Positions 35,884 through 43,561 of a stretch of DNA of 64,000 bases are shown here, one piece after another. How positions within the stretch are numbered: the first letter of the stretch is position 1; each line of letters opens with the position of its first letter. The DNA comes from Planctomycetota bacterium. GTDB lineage: Bacteria > Planctomycetota > Planctomycetia > Gemmatales > Gemmataceae. The stretch lies in NCBI GenBank assembly GCA_016191165.1, contig JACPPF010000158.1, positions 62,001 to 126,000 of the forward strand, in the 5' to 3' direction. Below the pieces are notes generated by a model, which made no database searches, was not told the origin of the DNA, and saw nothing but the letters and a program-made list of their open reading frames with translations. Made by a program: the position numbers and the translations under genes.

Positions 35884-36618
35884 ATGGTGTCTCTCCCGCG
35901 TCTTCTTCGTTGTTTGGGTCTGCTGGCCGCCATGCTTCTGGTCGCGGTCAACGCTTCCGCTCAAACGAAAATCGAACTTCTCGCCGACAATCTGAACGCC
36001 TGGAAGGGCAAGCACGGCGATTGGCAAGAAATCGGCGGCGTCGAACTCGATGCCAAGAACCCGCGCAGATTCCATGCCAAACCGGGCAAGGGCGTCTGGT
36101 ACAACGGTCCCAAGGGTCGCACGGCCAATCTCTATACCAAACAAAAATTCGCCGACCTCGAACTCCACCTGGAATTCAATATCCCCAAGGGATCCAACTC
36201 CGGCATCAAGTTTCACGGGCATTATGAAATCCAGATCGATGACAGTTTTGGCCGCAAGAACGTGTCAGGCGAACACTGCGGCGGCATCTATCCGCGCGCG
36301 GCCGTGATCAAGGGACGCTACACGCATCTCGACAAGGGCATCCCGCCCAGGCTCAACGCATGTAATGCGCCCGGAACCTGGCAAACACTGGACGTGACGT
36401 TTTTGGCGCCACGGTTCGACGTGAAAGGGAAAAAAATCGCGAATGCGAAGATCGTCAAGGCAACCCTGAACGGCAAGGTGATCCACGAAAATCAGGAATT
36501 GCTGACCCCGACCGGCGATCGCTGGAAAAACGCCGAGATGCGCGAAGGCTCACTCATGCTGCAAGCCGACCACGGGCCGATCGCGGTGCGCCATTTCTGG
36601 GTCCGCGCCCACAAATAA
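35884..36618 (+). CDS. exported DUF1080 (3-keto-disaccharide hydrolase-like) protein
   Basis: 244 residues from the ATG at 35884, with signal peptide MVSLPRLLRCLGLLAAMLLVAVNASAQ. The remainder is a concanavalin-like beta sandwich of the DUF1080 family: DLELHLEFNIPKGSNSGIKF, YEIQIDDSFG, CGGIYPRAA, APGTWQTLDVTFLAPRFD and GSLMLQADHGPIAVRHFWVR are the typical blocks. Members are abundant in planctomycetes, and some hydrolyse 3-keto-glycosides. It probably works in the periplasm on carbohydrate. The longer frame to 35800 would bury the signal peptide. Confidence 0.88.
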   Translation: MVSLPRLLRCLGLLAAMLLVAVNASAQTKIELLADNLNAWKGKHGDWQEIGGVELDAKNPRRFHAKPGKGVWYNGPKGRTANLYTKQKFADLELHLEFNIPKGSNSGIKFHGHYEIQIDDSFGRKNVSGEHCGGIYPRAAVIKGRYTHLDKGIPPRLNACNAPGTWQTLDVTFLAPRFDVKGKKIANAKIVKATLNGKVIHENQELLTPTGDRWKNAEMREGSLMLQADHGPIAVRHFWVRAHK

Positions 36619-36669
36619 GCGGCTTGCGGCTTCGCGTTCGCTCGGTGCCGCGCGGGCGCTACACGAAAT

Positions 36670-37938
36670 CTACCGTGGCCGACTTTTTCCCTGTAATTCA
36701 AGCAAATCCATCAGCGCCTGATCCATCATGCGCTCCCCAGCCCCGACCTCCACGGGCGAGACGATCATGTCAGCGCCATATCCACCCTCCGCTACCGCTT
36801 CGATCGTCGGAAAATACTGCTGATAGTCGTTGCAGTAGCCAAAGACGAAAAGATGCGGCAACCTGGCTCGGCGTTTGAGGTGGATCGCGTGGCTCGTGAA
36901 CAATTCGCCGGAGACGCCGACGAACCCGATGCGGCCATCGAGCAGCGCGGTGGTCAAGTGGGGGCGGATGCCCTCGCGGTATTCCCGCTCGTAGAAGTTC
37001 ACCAGTTTCGGGAAAAAAGCGATGGAATAGGCCGCGTAAATCAAAGGATTGCTGATGTCCAGCCGTGCGCGAAACTTGAAGTCGCGTTCGCGCGCCTTGA
37101 GGTCCTTCACCTCGGACATTTCGCATTTCAACTTCTTGCTCTTTTCAACGACGAACTTGCCAAGCGCCGTGCCAAAGTTCTCGGGTGTCGCAGGTCCTGG
37201 CGGGTTGGGCGAGAGATCGCCGGCCGCGCCTTGGAGGAAAAGGCAGACACCGCCAAGTTCCTTCTCAACGTGTTGCGATAGGAAGCCGGGAAAATCGGGC
37301 GAAAAGGCACGCAGTTTCGCGGGAAGCATGGTCGGATGGGCGGCGAAATGGACCAGGTGCGCGATCGGCTTGCCGTCGGCGGTATCGATGCGGGCGATCA
37401 GCATTTCCTTATCGACGGGGCGATCGGCCCGCTTCGAGTGACGATTGCGGCTGAACGGCGTATTGAGCGCGGTGATGCCCATTTGCGCCAGCTGTAGTTT
37501 TTTGTTCGCCTCCACGATGGCCCGCACCAGTTTCGTTTCGAGGGTGCGTGTGTAGGGTTTTTCTTTACTGGGCCAGTCATCGAGTTCAAGCACGGGGCCA
37601 TGATGGGTGTGGCTGGCAACGAGGAAAACGGTCTCGATCCCGGTCGCCGTTTTGAGTTGCTTGCGGATACGGGCCATGCTGGAGCGCGTGGGGGCCCGAC
37701 CCAGATCGAGACCGACCAGGGCCAACTTTTTCGTCCCGACCGCAAGGACAACGGCCCGCGCAAAGAGCGGATCGCGCACTCCCGTGGACGGGGCGTCCTT
37801 GCGCGATGCGTAACCCCACATCGGGAAGCCGATCGGTGGTGTGATGTCGATCCGCGCGGCGCCGGCCTGGAGCGGAGCGGCGTGCACGTGTGGTGCGATC
37901 AACAGGAAGAAAAGTGTGGCGCCGATGGTTGTCTTCAT
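36670..37938 (-). CDS. exported neutral/alkaline ceramidase-like protein
   Basis: 422 residues with a signal peptide (MKTTIGATLFFLLIAPHVHA). The neutral/alkaline non-lysosomal ceramidase N-terminal domain is recognisable: AGAARIDITPPIGFPMWGYA, VLAVGTKKLALVGLDLGR, the zinc-binding VASHTHHGPVLEL near 110, HLVHFAAHPTMLP and LFLQGAAGDLSPNPPGP. True ceramidases are about 650 residues; this one is shorter, as are many planctomycete homologues with no proven substrate. Its ATG overlaps the stop of the upstream membrane-protein gene by four bases, so the two are translationally coupled. Confidence 0.85.
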   Translation of the reverse strand: MKTTIGATLFFLLIAPHVHAAPLQAGAARIDITPPIGFPMWGYASRKDAPSTGVRDPLFARAVVLAVGTKKLALVGLDLGRAPTRSSMARIRKQLKTATGIETVFLVASHTHHGPVLELDDWPSKEKPYTRTLETKLVRAIVEANKKLQLAQMGITALNTPFSRNRHSKRADRPVDKEMLIARIDTADGKPIAHLVHFAAHPTMLPAKLRAFSPDFPGFLSQHVEKELGGVCLFLQGAAGDLSPNPPGPATPENFGTALGKFVVEKSKKLKCEMSEVKDLKARERDFKFRARLDISNPLIYAAYSIAFFPKLVNFYEREYREGIRPHLTTALLDGRIGFVGVSGELFTSHAIHLKRRARLPHLFVFGYCNDYQQYFPTIEAVAEGGYGADMIVSPVEVGAGERMMDQALMDLLELQGKSRPR

Positions 37939-38411
37939 GTCGGCGCCGCCGGGGTGGGAGGAGGGAATAGCATAGCCACCAATTTGCCACCGCCCAGCGA
38001 TAAAGGCAACGGGAGAAGTAAGCCGGTCACGATTAACCAGTCCGGGTGGGCATAATCAAGCTGGGTTTTCAGGCAGTAGAAATTGTAGATCGTCGCTGCC
38101 AGGATCAAAGCGCCAATGATTCCTGCGTGTAGCAAACGCAGCCGGCCAGCGATTAGCGCGGCCACGGCGCCGCCCAGGCACGCACCGAGCCCCCAGGCTA
38201 CCTGCAGCATTGCCATGGTACTCGTGGGAATGGACCTTAGCCATTCCTTCGCCGCTGGCGTTCCCTCCATCATTTCCTTGTACCACTCCTCGCCGGTCTT
38301 GCCGTCGGGGGGCGGATAAATGAATCCGTTGGCCGTCTCGACGACCATGATTACAATCACGGCGACGATCGCGCCGACGGCGATGCCGGCGATGCTGCGA
38401 AAGATTTTCAT
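37935..38411 (-). CDS. small membrane protein coupled to the ceramidase-like gene
   Basis: 158 residues from the ATG at 38411 (MKIFRSIAGIAVGAIVAVIV). Four hydrophobic helices are visible: near 6-28, 69-90, 97-116 and 128-150. The loop after the first helix reads FIYPPPDGKTGEEWYKEMM. It is an inner-membrane protein with no recognised family. The ATGA overlap with the next gene suggests the two products work together or are made in fixed ratio. The longer frame to 38582 runs through the neighbouring palindrome and is rejected. Confidence 0.78.
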   Translation of the reverse strand: MKIFRSIAGIAVGAIVAVIVIMVVETANGFIYPPPDGKTGEEWYKEMMEGTPAAKEWLRSIPTSTMAMLQVAWGLGACLGGAVAALIAGRLRLLHAGIIGALILAATIYNFYCLKTQLDYAHPDWLIVTGLLLPLPLSLGGGKLVAMLFPPPTPAAPT

Positions 38412-38503
38412 CAGCTTGCTCCTGGAACTGCGAATGGGCCTATTATCGCATTGTTTTTCGTCGGAGCAAGTTCTTATTTTTGTTCGGATATGCGCAAAAG
38501 AAA

Positions 38504-38532
38504 CCCCGTGAATCGCTGCGCTCATCACGGGG
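38504..38532 (-). terminator. probable terminator of the 38545-39108 gene
   Basis: CCCCGTGA...TCACGGGG forms an 8-bp stem around the core ATCGCTGCGCTCA. On the minus strand it is followed by TTTCTTTT. It lies 12 bases after the DUF1080 stop. The same core occurs in the repeats at 7422, 41859 and (partly) 62390. Confidence 0.6.
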
Positions 38533-38544
38533 CTTGGTCGCGCC

Positions 38545-39108
38545 TTATTGCTTGACGCGAATGTTTTTGATCGAAATGGCACCGAACTCCGCGCGCAATA
38601 CGAAGGTGCTCGCGCCCGCCTTGGCCTTCGACTTGCGGGCCGTCACGCCGTTGATCTTGTGCTCGATCTTGTCGCCCGTGACGATCACGTCCATGGTGTT
38701 CCATTCGCCTTTCTTGACGGCCTTGAGTTCCTTCGACTTGGAATCGACGACGATATCGAACTTGGTGCCCCGCAAGAAGAGGTCGTTATTGCACTTCTCA
38801 CCCGGGTTGAAATCGAACTTGATGCGAACGTCGTCCGCGAACTTCGCCTGGGTCTCGATGTAGGCATTTCCCTTCATCACGTAATCGATCACCAGCATAC
38901 CGTTTTCGACCTTGAATCGGCCCTTGAACGCCTCGGTCTTTCCGTCGAGCTTGTCCTTTTTGCCCTTGGGTTGCCAGCCATCGAGGTTCTTGCCGTTGAA
39001 CAGGAGTTTGAAACCGGGTTCGAGCTTGAGCTCGCCCGCCCTCATCGTTGGTAGCGGGATGAGGCCCGCAACGGCGAACAGAATCGGGATGTAAGATAAT
39101 TTTCGCAT
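38545..39108 (-). CDS. second exported DUF1080 protein
   Basis: 187 residues with a signal segment (MRKLSYIPILFAVAGLIPLPTMRA). DUF1080 blocks are visible: FKLLFNGKNLDGWQPKG near the N-terminus, VENGMLVID, IKFDFNPGEKCNNDLFLRG, KKGEWNTMDVIVTGD, and AEFGAISIKNIRVKQ at the end. It is shorter than the other DUF1080 protein here but has the full sandwich core. It is probably periplasmic and acts on, or binds, carbohydrate. The gene is divergent from the DUF1559 gene at 39433. Confidence 0.88.
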   Translation of the reverse strand: MRKLSYIPILFAVAGLIPLPTMRAGELKLEPGFKLLFNGKNLDGWQPKGKKDKLDGKTEAFKGRFKVENGMLVIDYVMKGNAYIETQAKFADDVRIKFDFNPGEKCNNDLFLRGTKFDIVVDSKSKELKAVKKGEWNTMDVIVTGDKIEHKINGVTARKSKAKAGASTFVLRAEFGAISIKNIRVKQ

Positions 39109-39352
39109 GGAAGCACCTCGAAAAAAGTTGAATGGCGAAGCGAGTCAGGGGGTGGGTTTATTGTATGAAGGGATTTCAAACGCGGCCGTTCCAGGTACCC
39201 ATCGATCTGGAACCTTGAGCAACACCCCGCGGGAACGGGGCGTTCAACACTTTCGCGAACCGTGGCCAACCGCCAAATCGAACTCGCCACCGCAGGCTTG
39301 TAGGAATTTACAAGGGTCTGGGGATTTTTTCCATTTTTTTTGAAGTCTCCCA

Positions 39353-39380
39353 TTGACGAGCGGTCTAACCTCGTTATACT
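39353..39380 (+). promoter_or_regulatory. sigma-70-type promoter of the DUF1559 gene
   Basis: TTGACG (39353-39358), a 16-base spacer and TATACT (39375-39380) match the housekeeping consensus at five of six positions in each box. The start codon lies about 45 bases downstream of the predicted transcription start. Confidence 0.7.
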
Positions 39381-39386
39381 TTGGTA

Positions 39387-39415
39387 ATACGTTGTATGAA
39401 ATGTTATACGTTGTA
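39387..39415 (+). promoter_or_regulatory. direct repeat ATACGTTGTA x2, candidate operator
   Basis: Identical decamers at 39387-39396 and 39406-39415, 19 bases apart, lie immediately downstream of the -10 box, where a bound repressor would block initiation. Each half resembles the arm of a short palindrome (TACGTTGTA). No regulator is identified. Confidence 0.45.
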
Positions 39416-39432
39416 CTTCACGAGGTGACCCC

Positions 39433-40356
39433 ATGCGGAATTCCCAACGGGCAGGCTTCACGCTGATCGAACTTCTCGTTGTCATCGCAATCATCGCGGT
39501 GCTTGTGGGCTTGCTGGTCCCAGCCGTCCAGAAGGTACGCGAGGCGGCCAATCAAACCCAGTGCAAGAACAATCTCAAGCAGATTGGGCTAGCGTTCCAC
39601 AACTATCACAGCGCTCATGGCCGATTCCCCGCTGGATTCCGGTCCGCGGCGGCAACGACCGATGGCCCAGGCCAGGGACCGGGCTGGGGCTGGGCGGTGT
39701 ACCTCCTCCCGTACCTGGAACAGGACAGCCTTTATCGCCAAATCAATTTGAATCTGGATATCGCCCATCCGGCGAACGCCGCGGTCCGCACCACAAGCCT
39801 GTCGGTATTCCGTTGTCCGTCCGATGGCGGCGCGCTCCCGACTTTCACGGTGGTCAATGCCGGCGGTGCTCCCATCTGCGATATCGCGTTCGGCAACTAC
39901 GTCGGCATGGCCGGCGTCTATGAAGTCAGCGCTTACTCGGACACCAGCAACGGGGCGCCCGGGGTCCTGTTGCGCAACCGCGGCATCCGCTTCGCGGACA
40001 TTGTTGATGGCTCAAGCAACACGCTATTTGTCGGCGAACGCGGCAGCAGGCAGTCGCCCATGACCACCTGGGTCGGCGCCCCCGCGGGCGCGCGAGTGCC
40101 ACCCGTGCTCAATCCTACCTATGATGTCGAGGGAGACGGCGTTCTCGTGCTCACCAATTCGGGGCTGGCCTCGGAAGGGCGCGTGCCCAACAATCCATTC
40201 CAACACGTCGAGGACACGAACAGCTTCCACACCATCGGTGTCAACTGGCTGTTCGGCGACGGCACGGTCCGCGGCATCAGCAACGCCATCAGTCCGACGA
40301 CCTGGGTCGGTTTGACCACGCGAATGGGAAATGAAGTCGTCACACTTGACCAATGA
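39433..40356 (+). CDS. DUF1559 protein with type IV pilin-like N-terminus
   Basis: 307 residues. The prepilin cleavage/methylation motif GFTLIELLVVIAIIAVLVGL stands at residues 8-27, with cleavage expected after glycine 8 and glutamate at position +5. The DUF1559 (SBP_bac_10) signature follows: CKNNLKQIGLAFHNYHSAHG near 55. The typical C-terminal end HTIGVNWLFGDGTVRGIS completes the family layout. Planctomycetes encode dozens of such proteins. They are processed and exported like pseudopilins, but their role is not established. A strong promoter with an operator-like repeat precedes the gene. Confidence 0.95.
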   Translation: MRNSQRAGFTLIELLVVIAIIAVLVGLLVPAVQKVREAANQTQCKNNLKQIGLAFHNYHSAHGRFPAGFRSAAATTDGPGQGPGWGWAVYLLPYLEQDSLYRQINLNLDIAHPANAAVRTTSLSVFRCPSDGGALPTFTVVNAGGAPICDIAFGNYVGMAGVYEVSAYSDTSNGAPGVLLRNRGIRFADIVDGSSNTLFVGERGSRQSPMTTWVGAPAGARVPPVLNPTYDVEGDGVLVLTNSGLASEGRVPNNPFQHVEDTNSFHTIGVNWLFGDGTVRGISNAISPTTWVGLTTRMGNEVVTLDQ

Positions 40357-40543
40357 CCCCTGGTTCATTTCGATCGTTCCCGCCATTTGCCAACTGAAGA
40401 CGAACCACTGGGAACGTGGGCCAGTCGGGCATTTTCCCCCGCGTCCCCCGCGTTCCCCGTGTTTCCGTGGGTCATTGACCTACTCCTTTTCGCAAGTCAG
40501 ATTGCCGTCTATCCCCGCCGCTTTCTCTTTTCGCTGCTTTTTC

Positions 40544-40549
40544 TATAAT
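40544..40549 (+). promoter_or_regulatory. candidate -10 box upstream of metK
   Basis: A perfect TATAAT, 50 bases before the GTG start of metK. No clear -35 is seen at the right distance. No known SAM riboswitch structure was recognised in 40357-40599. Confidence 0.35.
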
Positions 40550-40599
40550 CATCATTTCAATGGAGTTGCGAAAAAATCCTCAACGTCAAGGGTGCATCC

Positions 40600-41847
40600 G
40601 TGTCTTCCACCAAAAAGTTTTTGTTCACAAGCGAATCGGTGTCGATGGGCCATCCGGACAAAGTTGCCGACCAGATCAGCGACGCGATTCTCGATCACTG
40701 TCTGGCCGCCGACCCAACAAGCCGCGTGGCCTGCGAGACGATGGTGACGACGGATCTCGCGATTGTTTCGGGCGAGATTACGACCAAGGCCGACCTGTCG
40801 CGCGAAGTCGTCGATCGCATCATTCGGGACATGGTGCGCGCAATTGGTTATGTCGATCCCTCGATCGGTTTCGCGGCCAAGACGATGCAAGTCCACATCA
40901 ACTTGCACTCGCAGTCGCCTGACATATCAATGGGTGTGGACGTGGGCGGCGCGGGGGATCAGGGCATGATGTTCGGATTCGCCTGTCGCGAGACCAAGAC
41001 GCTGATGCCCTTGCCGATCTATTTGTCCCATCGACTCGTCGAGAATCACGCCCGCCTGCGCGAGAAGGGGGAGATCAAGTTCCTGCGCCCCGACGCCAAA
41101 AGCCAGGTGACGGTCGAATACAATGGCGACGGGACGCCCAATCGCATTCACACGGTGGTCATTTCGACGCAGCACGATCGTACCGCGATGGACGCGAAGG
41201 GCCTGTTCTCCAATGACGCGCGTAGCGAGATCATTCAAAAACTGATCCTGCCGACGTTGAAAGCCGAACGACCGGACCTGATGAAGGGGGAGCTGGTTTC
41301 GGTGATGCCGGGACAATCCAGCGCCAACGTGCCGGACTCGGCGATTCGCTGCCACATCAATCCGACTGGAAACTTCGAGATGGGCGGCCCGCACGGGGAC
41401 TGCGGGCTCACCGGTCGCAAGATCATTGTGGACACCTACGGCGGGCGCGGCCGGCATGGCGGCGGCGCCTTCAGCGGCAAGGACCCGACCAAGGTCGATC
41501 GCTCCGCCGCCTACATGGCCCGCTACATCGCCAAGAATATCGTCGCCGCCGGGTTGGCCGAGGAGTGCGAGGTGCAACTCTCCTACGCCATCGGCTATCC
41601 CGACCCCTTGAATATCTGGGTCAACACCAACGGCACCACCGCCAAGGGGTTGAACGACGATCTGCTGGTCGAGTTGATCCGCAAGAATTTCCAGCTCACG
41701 CCGAAGGGCATCATCGAATCGCTCAACCTGCGCCGGCCGATCTACCGCGAAACCGCTCGCGACGGCCATTTCGGCCGTGAGTTGCCGAACTTCACCTGGG
41801 AGAAAACCGACAAGGCCGCCGCGCTGAAAAAAGAAGCTGGATTGTGA
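40600..41847 (+). CDS. metK: S-adenosylmethionine synthase
   Basis: 415 residues from a GTG at 40600, with the canonical beginning [20 protein letters not shown]. MetK makes S-adenosylmethionine from methionine and ATP in the cytoplasm. Motifs: [16 protein letters not shown] (the family hexapeptide-type loop), [13 protein letters not shown], the phosphate-binding [20 protein letters not shown], and [20 protein letters not shown]. Length is slightly above the E. coli enzyme (384). Two methyltransferase-like genes follow on the same strand. A palindrome separates metK from them. Confidence 0.98.
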   Translation: MSSTKKFLFTSESVSMGHPDKVADQISDAILDHCLAADPTSRVACETMVTTDLAIVSGEITTKADLSREVVDRIIRDMVRAIGYVDPSIGFAAKTMQVHINLHSQSPDISMGVDVGGAGDQGMMFGFACRETKTLMPLPIYLSHRLVENHARLREKGEIKFLRPDAKSQVTVEYNGDGTPNRIHTVVISTQHDRTAMDAKGLFSNDARSEIIQKLILPTLKAERPDLMKGELVSVMPGQSSANVPDSAIRCHINPTGNFEMGGPHGDCGLTGRKIIVDTYGGRGRHGGGAFSGKDPTKVDRSAAYMARYIAKNIVAAGLAEECEVQLSYAIGYPDPLNIWVNTNGTTAKGLNDDLLVELIRKNFQLTPKGIIESLNLRRPIYRETARDGHFGRELPNFTWEKTDKAAALKKEAGL

Positions 41848-41858
41848 TTCCAAAGGGC

Positions 41859-41935
41859 AAGCCCAGGGGTGAGCGCAGCGAACTCCTGGGATCCGCGTAA
41901 TATCCCGGGGGTTCGCTGCGCTCACCCCTGGGCTT
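41859..41935. repeat. inverted repeat after metK with GAGCGCAGCGA core
   Basis: AAGCCCAGGGGTGAGCGCAG and its complement CTGCGCTCACCCCTGGGCTT are perfect arms. The inner parts pair as TCCTGGGA against TCCCGGGG with mismatches. It may act as a transcription barrier between metK and the methyltransferase gene. Confidence 0.88.
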
Positions 41936-41951
41936 CCGAGGAGTGATTTTC

Positions 41952-42605
41952 ATGTTGAAGCGTGCTCTGTGTCTGAGTGTTTTCGCCGTCATCCTGGCCG
42001 TCTTCGCGAGCGGCATGACCGTCGGCGGCGAAAAGAAAGGCAAGGGCAAGGACGATCCCAAATACAACAACCCCACCTTCGTGCCGACCGCCGATGAGGT
42101 CATTCACAAGATGTTTCAGATGGCCAAGGTCAACAAAAACGACGTTATTTTCGATCTCGGCTGCGGCGACAACCGTATCTGCTTCATGGCCGCCAAGAAG
42201 TTCGGCTCGCGCGGCGTTGGCATCGAGACCAACCCCGTTCGCATCCGCGAAGCCATGGATATGTTCGACAAATACAACAAGAACGACGCCATCAGCTACG
42301 GCACCTCGGTCAAGCTGCCCCTCGTCGAGACCCGACACGGCGACGCGCTGGCGATGAAGGACATCGGCGACGCTACGGTCGTCGTCATGTACATGTTCCC
42401 GGAATTCATGACGTTGTGGTTCCCGATTGCCGAGAAGCACCTGAAACCTGGCACGCGCATCTTGTCGCACGATTACGAATGGAATTACGATACGCTGCCC
42501 AATGCCTGGCGCCCGGTCGCCACCGCCACGGTCAAGAGCAGCAGTCGCGACAACCACAAGGTCATCATGTGGGTCGTGCCGCCGCGAAAAAGCCGTTCCA
42601 AATAA
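41952..42605 (+). CDS. exported SAM-dependent methyltransferase-like protein, paralogue 1
   Basis: 217 residues from the ATG at 41952. GAGGAG lies eight bases upstream, whereas the GTG at 41943 overlaps it. A hydrophobic signal segment (MLKRALCLSVFAVILAVFAS) precedes a class I methyltransferase fold of the FAM173/ATPSCKMT-like kind: FVPTADEVIHKMFQMAKVNK, motif I VIFDLGCGDNRICFMAAKKF, motif II GVGIETNP, and VVVMYMFPEFMTLWFPIAEK with the post-I acidic residues. Such enzymes methylate protein lysines. Export of a SAM-dependent enzyme would be odd, so the segment may be a membrane anchor. It lies next to metK and a paralogue. Confidence 0.8.
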   Translation: MLKRALCLSVFAVILAVFASGMTVGGEKKGKGKDDPKYNNPTFVPTADEVIHKMFQMAKVNKNDVIFDLGCGDNRICFMAAKKFGSRGVGIETNPVRIREAMDMFDKYNKNDAISYGTSVKLPLVETRHGDALAMKDIGDATVVVMYMFPEFMTLWFPIAEKHLKPGTRILSHDYEWNYDTLPNAWRPVATATVKSSSRDNHKVIMWVVPPRKSRSK

Positions 42606-42613
42606 TCCATCCC

Positions 42614-42704
42614 GTTTAGCCGCTCGCCAAAGGCGAGCGTGAAAAACAGCGCTCGCCAAAGGCGAGCGTGAAAAACAGCGCTCGCCAAAGGCGAGCGGCT
42701 AAAC
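42614..42704. repeat. GTTTAGCCGC repeat with three tandem GCTCGCCAAAGGCGAGC hairpins
   Basis: The outer arms GTTTAGCCGC and GCGGCTAAAC enclose three tandem copies of a CTCGCCAAAGGCGAG hairpin. The first two are each followed by the spacer GTGAAAAACAGC. The other copies of this family (16739, 50557) have two hairpin units. It lies between the two methyltransferase genes. Confidence 0.92.
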
Positions 42705-42739
42705 AAAAACTAAACGAAAATATTTCGCGAGGGGGGCCG

Positions 42740-43306
42740 ATGCGAACCGCCATCGTTGTCGCCGTTCTTTGCCTTCCATTTCTGGCGTTCGCGCAGCCGG
42801 GGCAGAACGCCAAGGAACCCTGTGAAATTGTTTACGTTCCGACCGAGCAGGTCGTCGTCGAAAAAATGCTCCAGATGGCCCAGGTCAACAAGAACGACAT
42901 CGTCTTCGACCTCGGCTGCGGCGACGGCCGCATCGTGGTGACGGCTGCGCGGAAGTTCGGCTGTCAGGGCATCGGCATCGACATCGACCCCGCGCGCATC
43001 AAAGACTCCCTCGCCACGATGCGCAAGGCCGGCGTCACCAAGCAGCAAGTCGAAATCCGCCAGGGTGACGCCCTTAAAGTCAAGGATCTCGAAAAAGCCA
43101 CCGTCATCATGCTTTACATGCTGCCGCAGTTCATGGAAAAATTGGAACCGCAAATCAAGAAACGCCTCAAACCAGGCACGCGCGTCGTCGCGCATGACTA
43201 CCCGTTCCCGAATCTCGATCCAGATCAGATCGTCGAATTTGCCGTGAAAGGCAGTCCACGGCCCAAATTCCTGTATCTGTGGACGATTCGAGGCAAGAAA
43301 AAATGA
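42740..43306 (+). CDS. exported SAM-dependent methyltransferase-like protein, paralogue 2
   Basis: 188 residues from the ATG at 42740, with a GAGGGGGG ribosome binding site. The signal peptide is MRTAIVVAVLCLPFLAFAQ. The methyltransferase core is clear: YVPTEQVVVEKMLQMAQVNK, motif I IVFDLGCGDGRIVVTAARKF, GIGIDIDPARIKDSLATMRK, RQGDALKVKDLEKATVIMLY, and LKPGTRVVAHDYPFP. It shares roughly half its residues with paralogue 1 by eye, and the first residues after the signal align. Family relatives act on protein lysine side chains, but the target here is unknown. The upstream frame to 42668 translates repeat DNA. Confidence 0.82.
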   Translation: MRTAIVVAVLCLPFLAFAQPGQNAKEPCEIVYVPTEQVVVEKMLQMAQVNKNDIVFDLGCGDGRIVVTAARKFGCQGIGIDIDPARIKDSLATMRKAGVTKQQVEIRQGDALKVKDLEKATVIMLYMLPQFMEKLEPQIKKRLKPGTRVVAHDYPFPNLDPDQIVEFAVKGSPRPKFLYLWTIRGKKK

Positions 43307-43446
43307 CGCCGGTCTTCGTTTAGCGCCTGCGGCGTGTTTTGCAAGGCCCGAGGGAAAAACTCAAAAACGATATTCCCCCGGGCAATCCAAATCGCGTATG
43401 ATTTCGTCTCAATAGTAAGACAAAAACAGAAAACTGTGGATTTTTT

Positions 43447-43508
43447 GTAGGTCAGGCTTTCCAGCCTGACATCAGTCCCAAGAAGTCAGGCTGGAAAGCC
43501 TGACCTAC
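43447..43508. repeat. GTAGGTCAGGC inverted repeat, copy 2
   Basis: GTAGGTCAGGCTTTCCAGCC (from 43447) and its complement (ending 43508) form perfect 24-bp arms around 14 bases. The inner element matches the one at 8307-8368. The 43307-43561 gap also holds a GTTTAGCGCC half-site at 43318. No other feature is seen. Confidence 0.92.
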
Positions 43509-43561
43509 GGCCAACAAAAGAAGACCGTGAATTTGCTTCCTGTGGAAAACGGAGGTTTGCG

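Noticed and set aside
40357-40599. Possible SAM riboswitch before metK
   Set aside because: I could not fold a four-way junction or pseudoknot matching known SAM classes; only a -10 box was found.
42614-42704. Possible CRISPR array from regularly spaced repeats
   Set aside because: Only three short hairpins with identical spacers; a CRISPR array needs variable spacers of about 30 bases. No cas genes are present.
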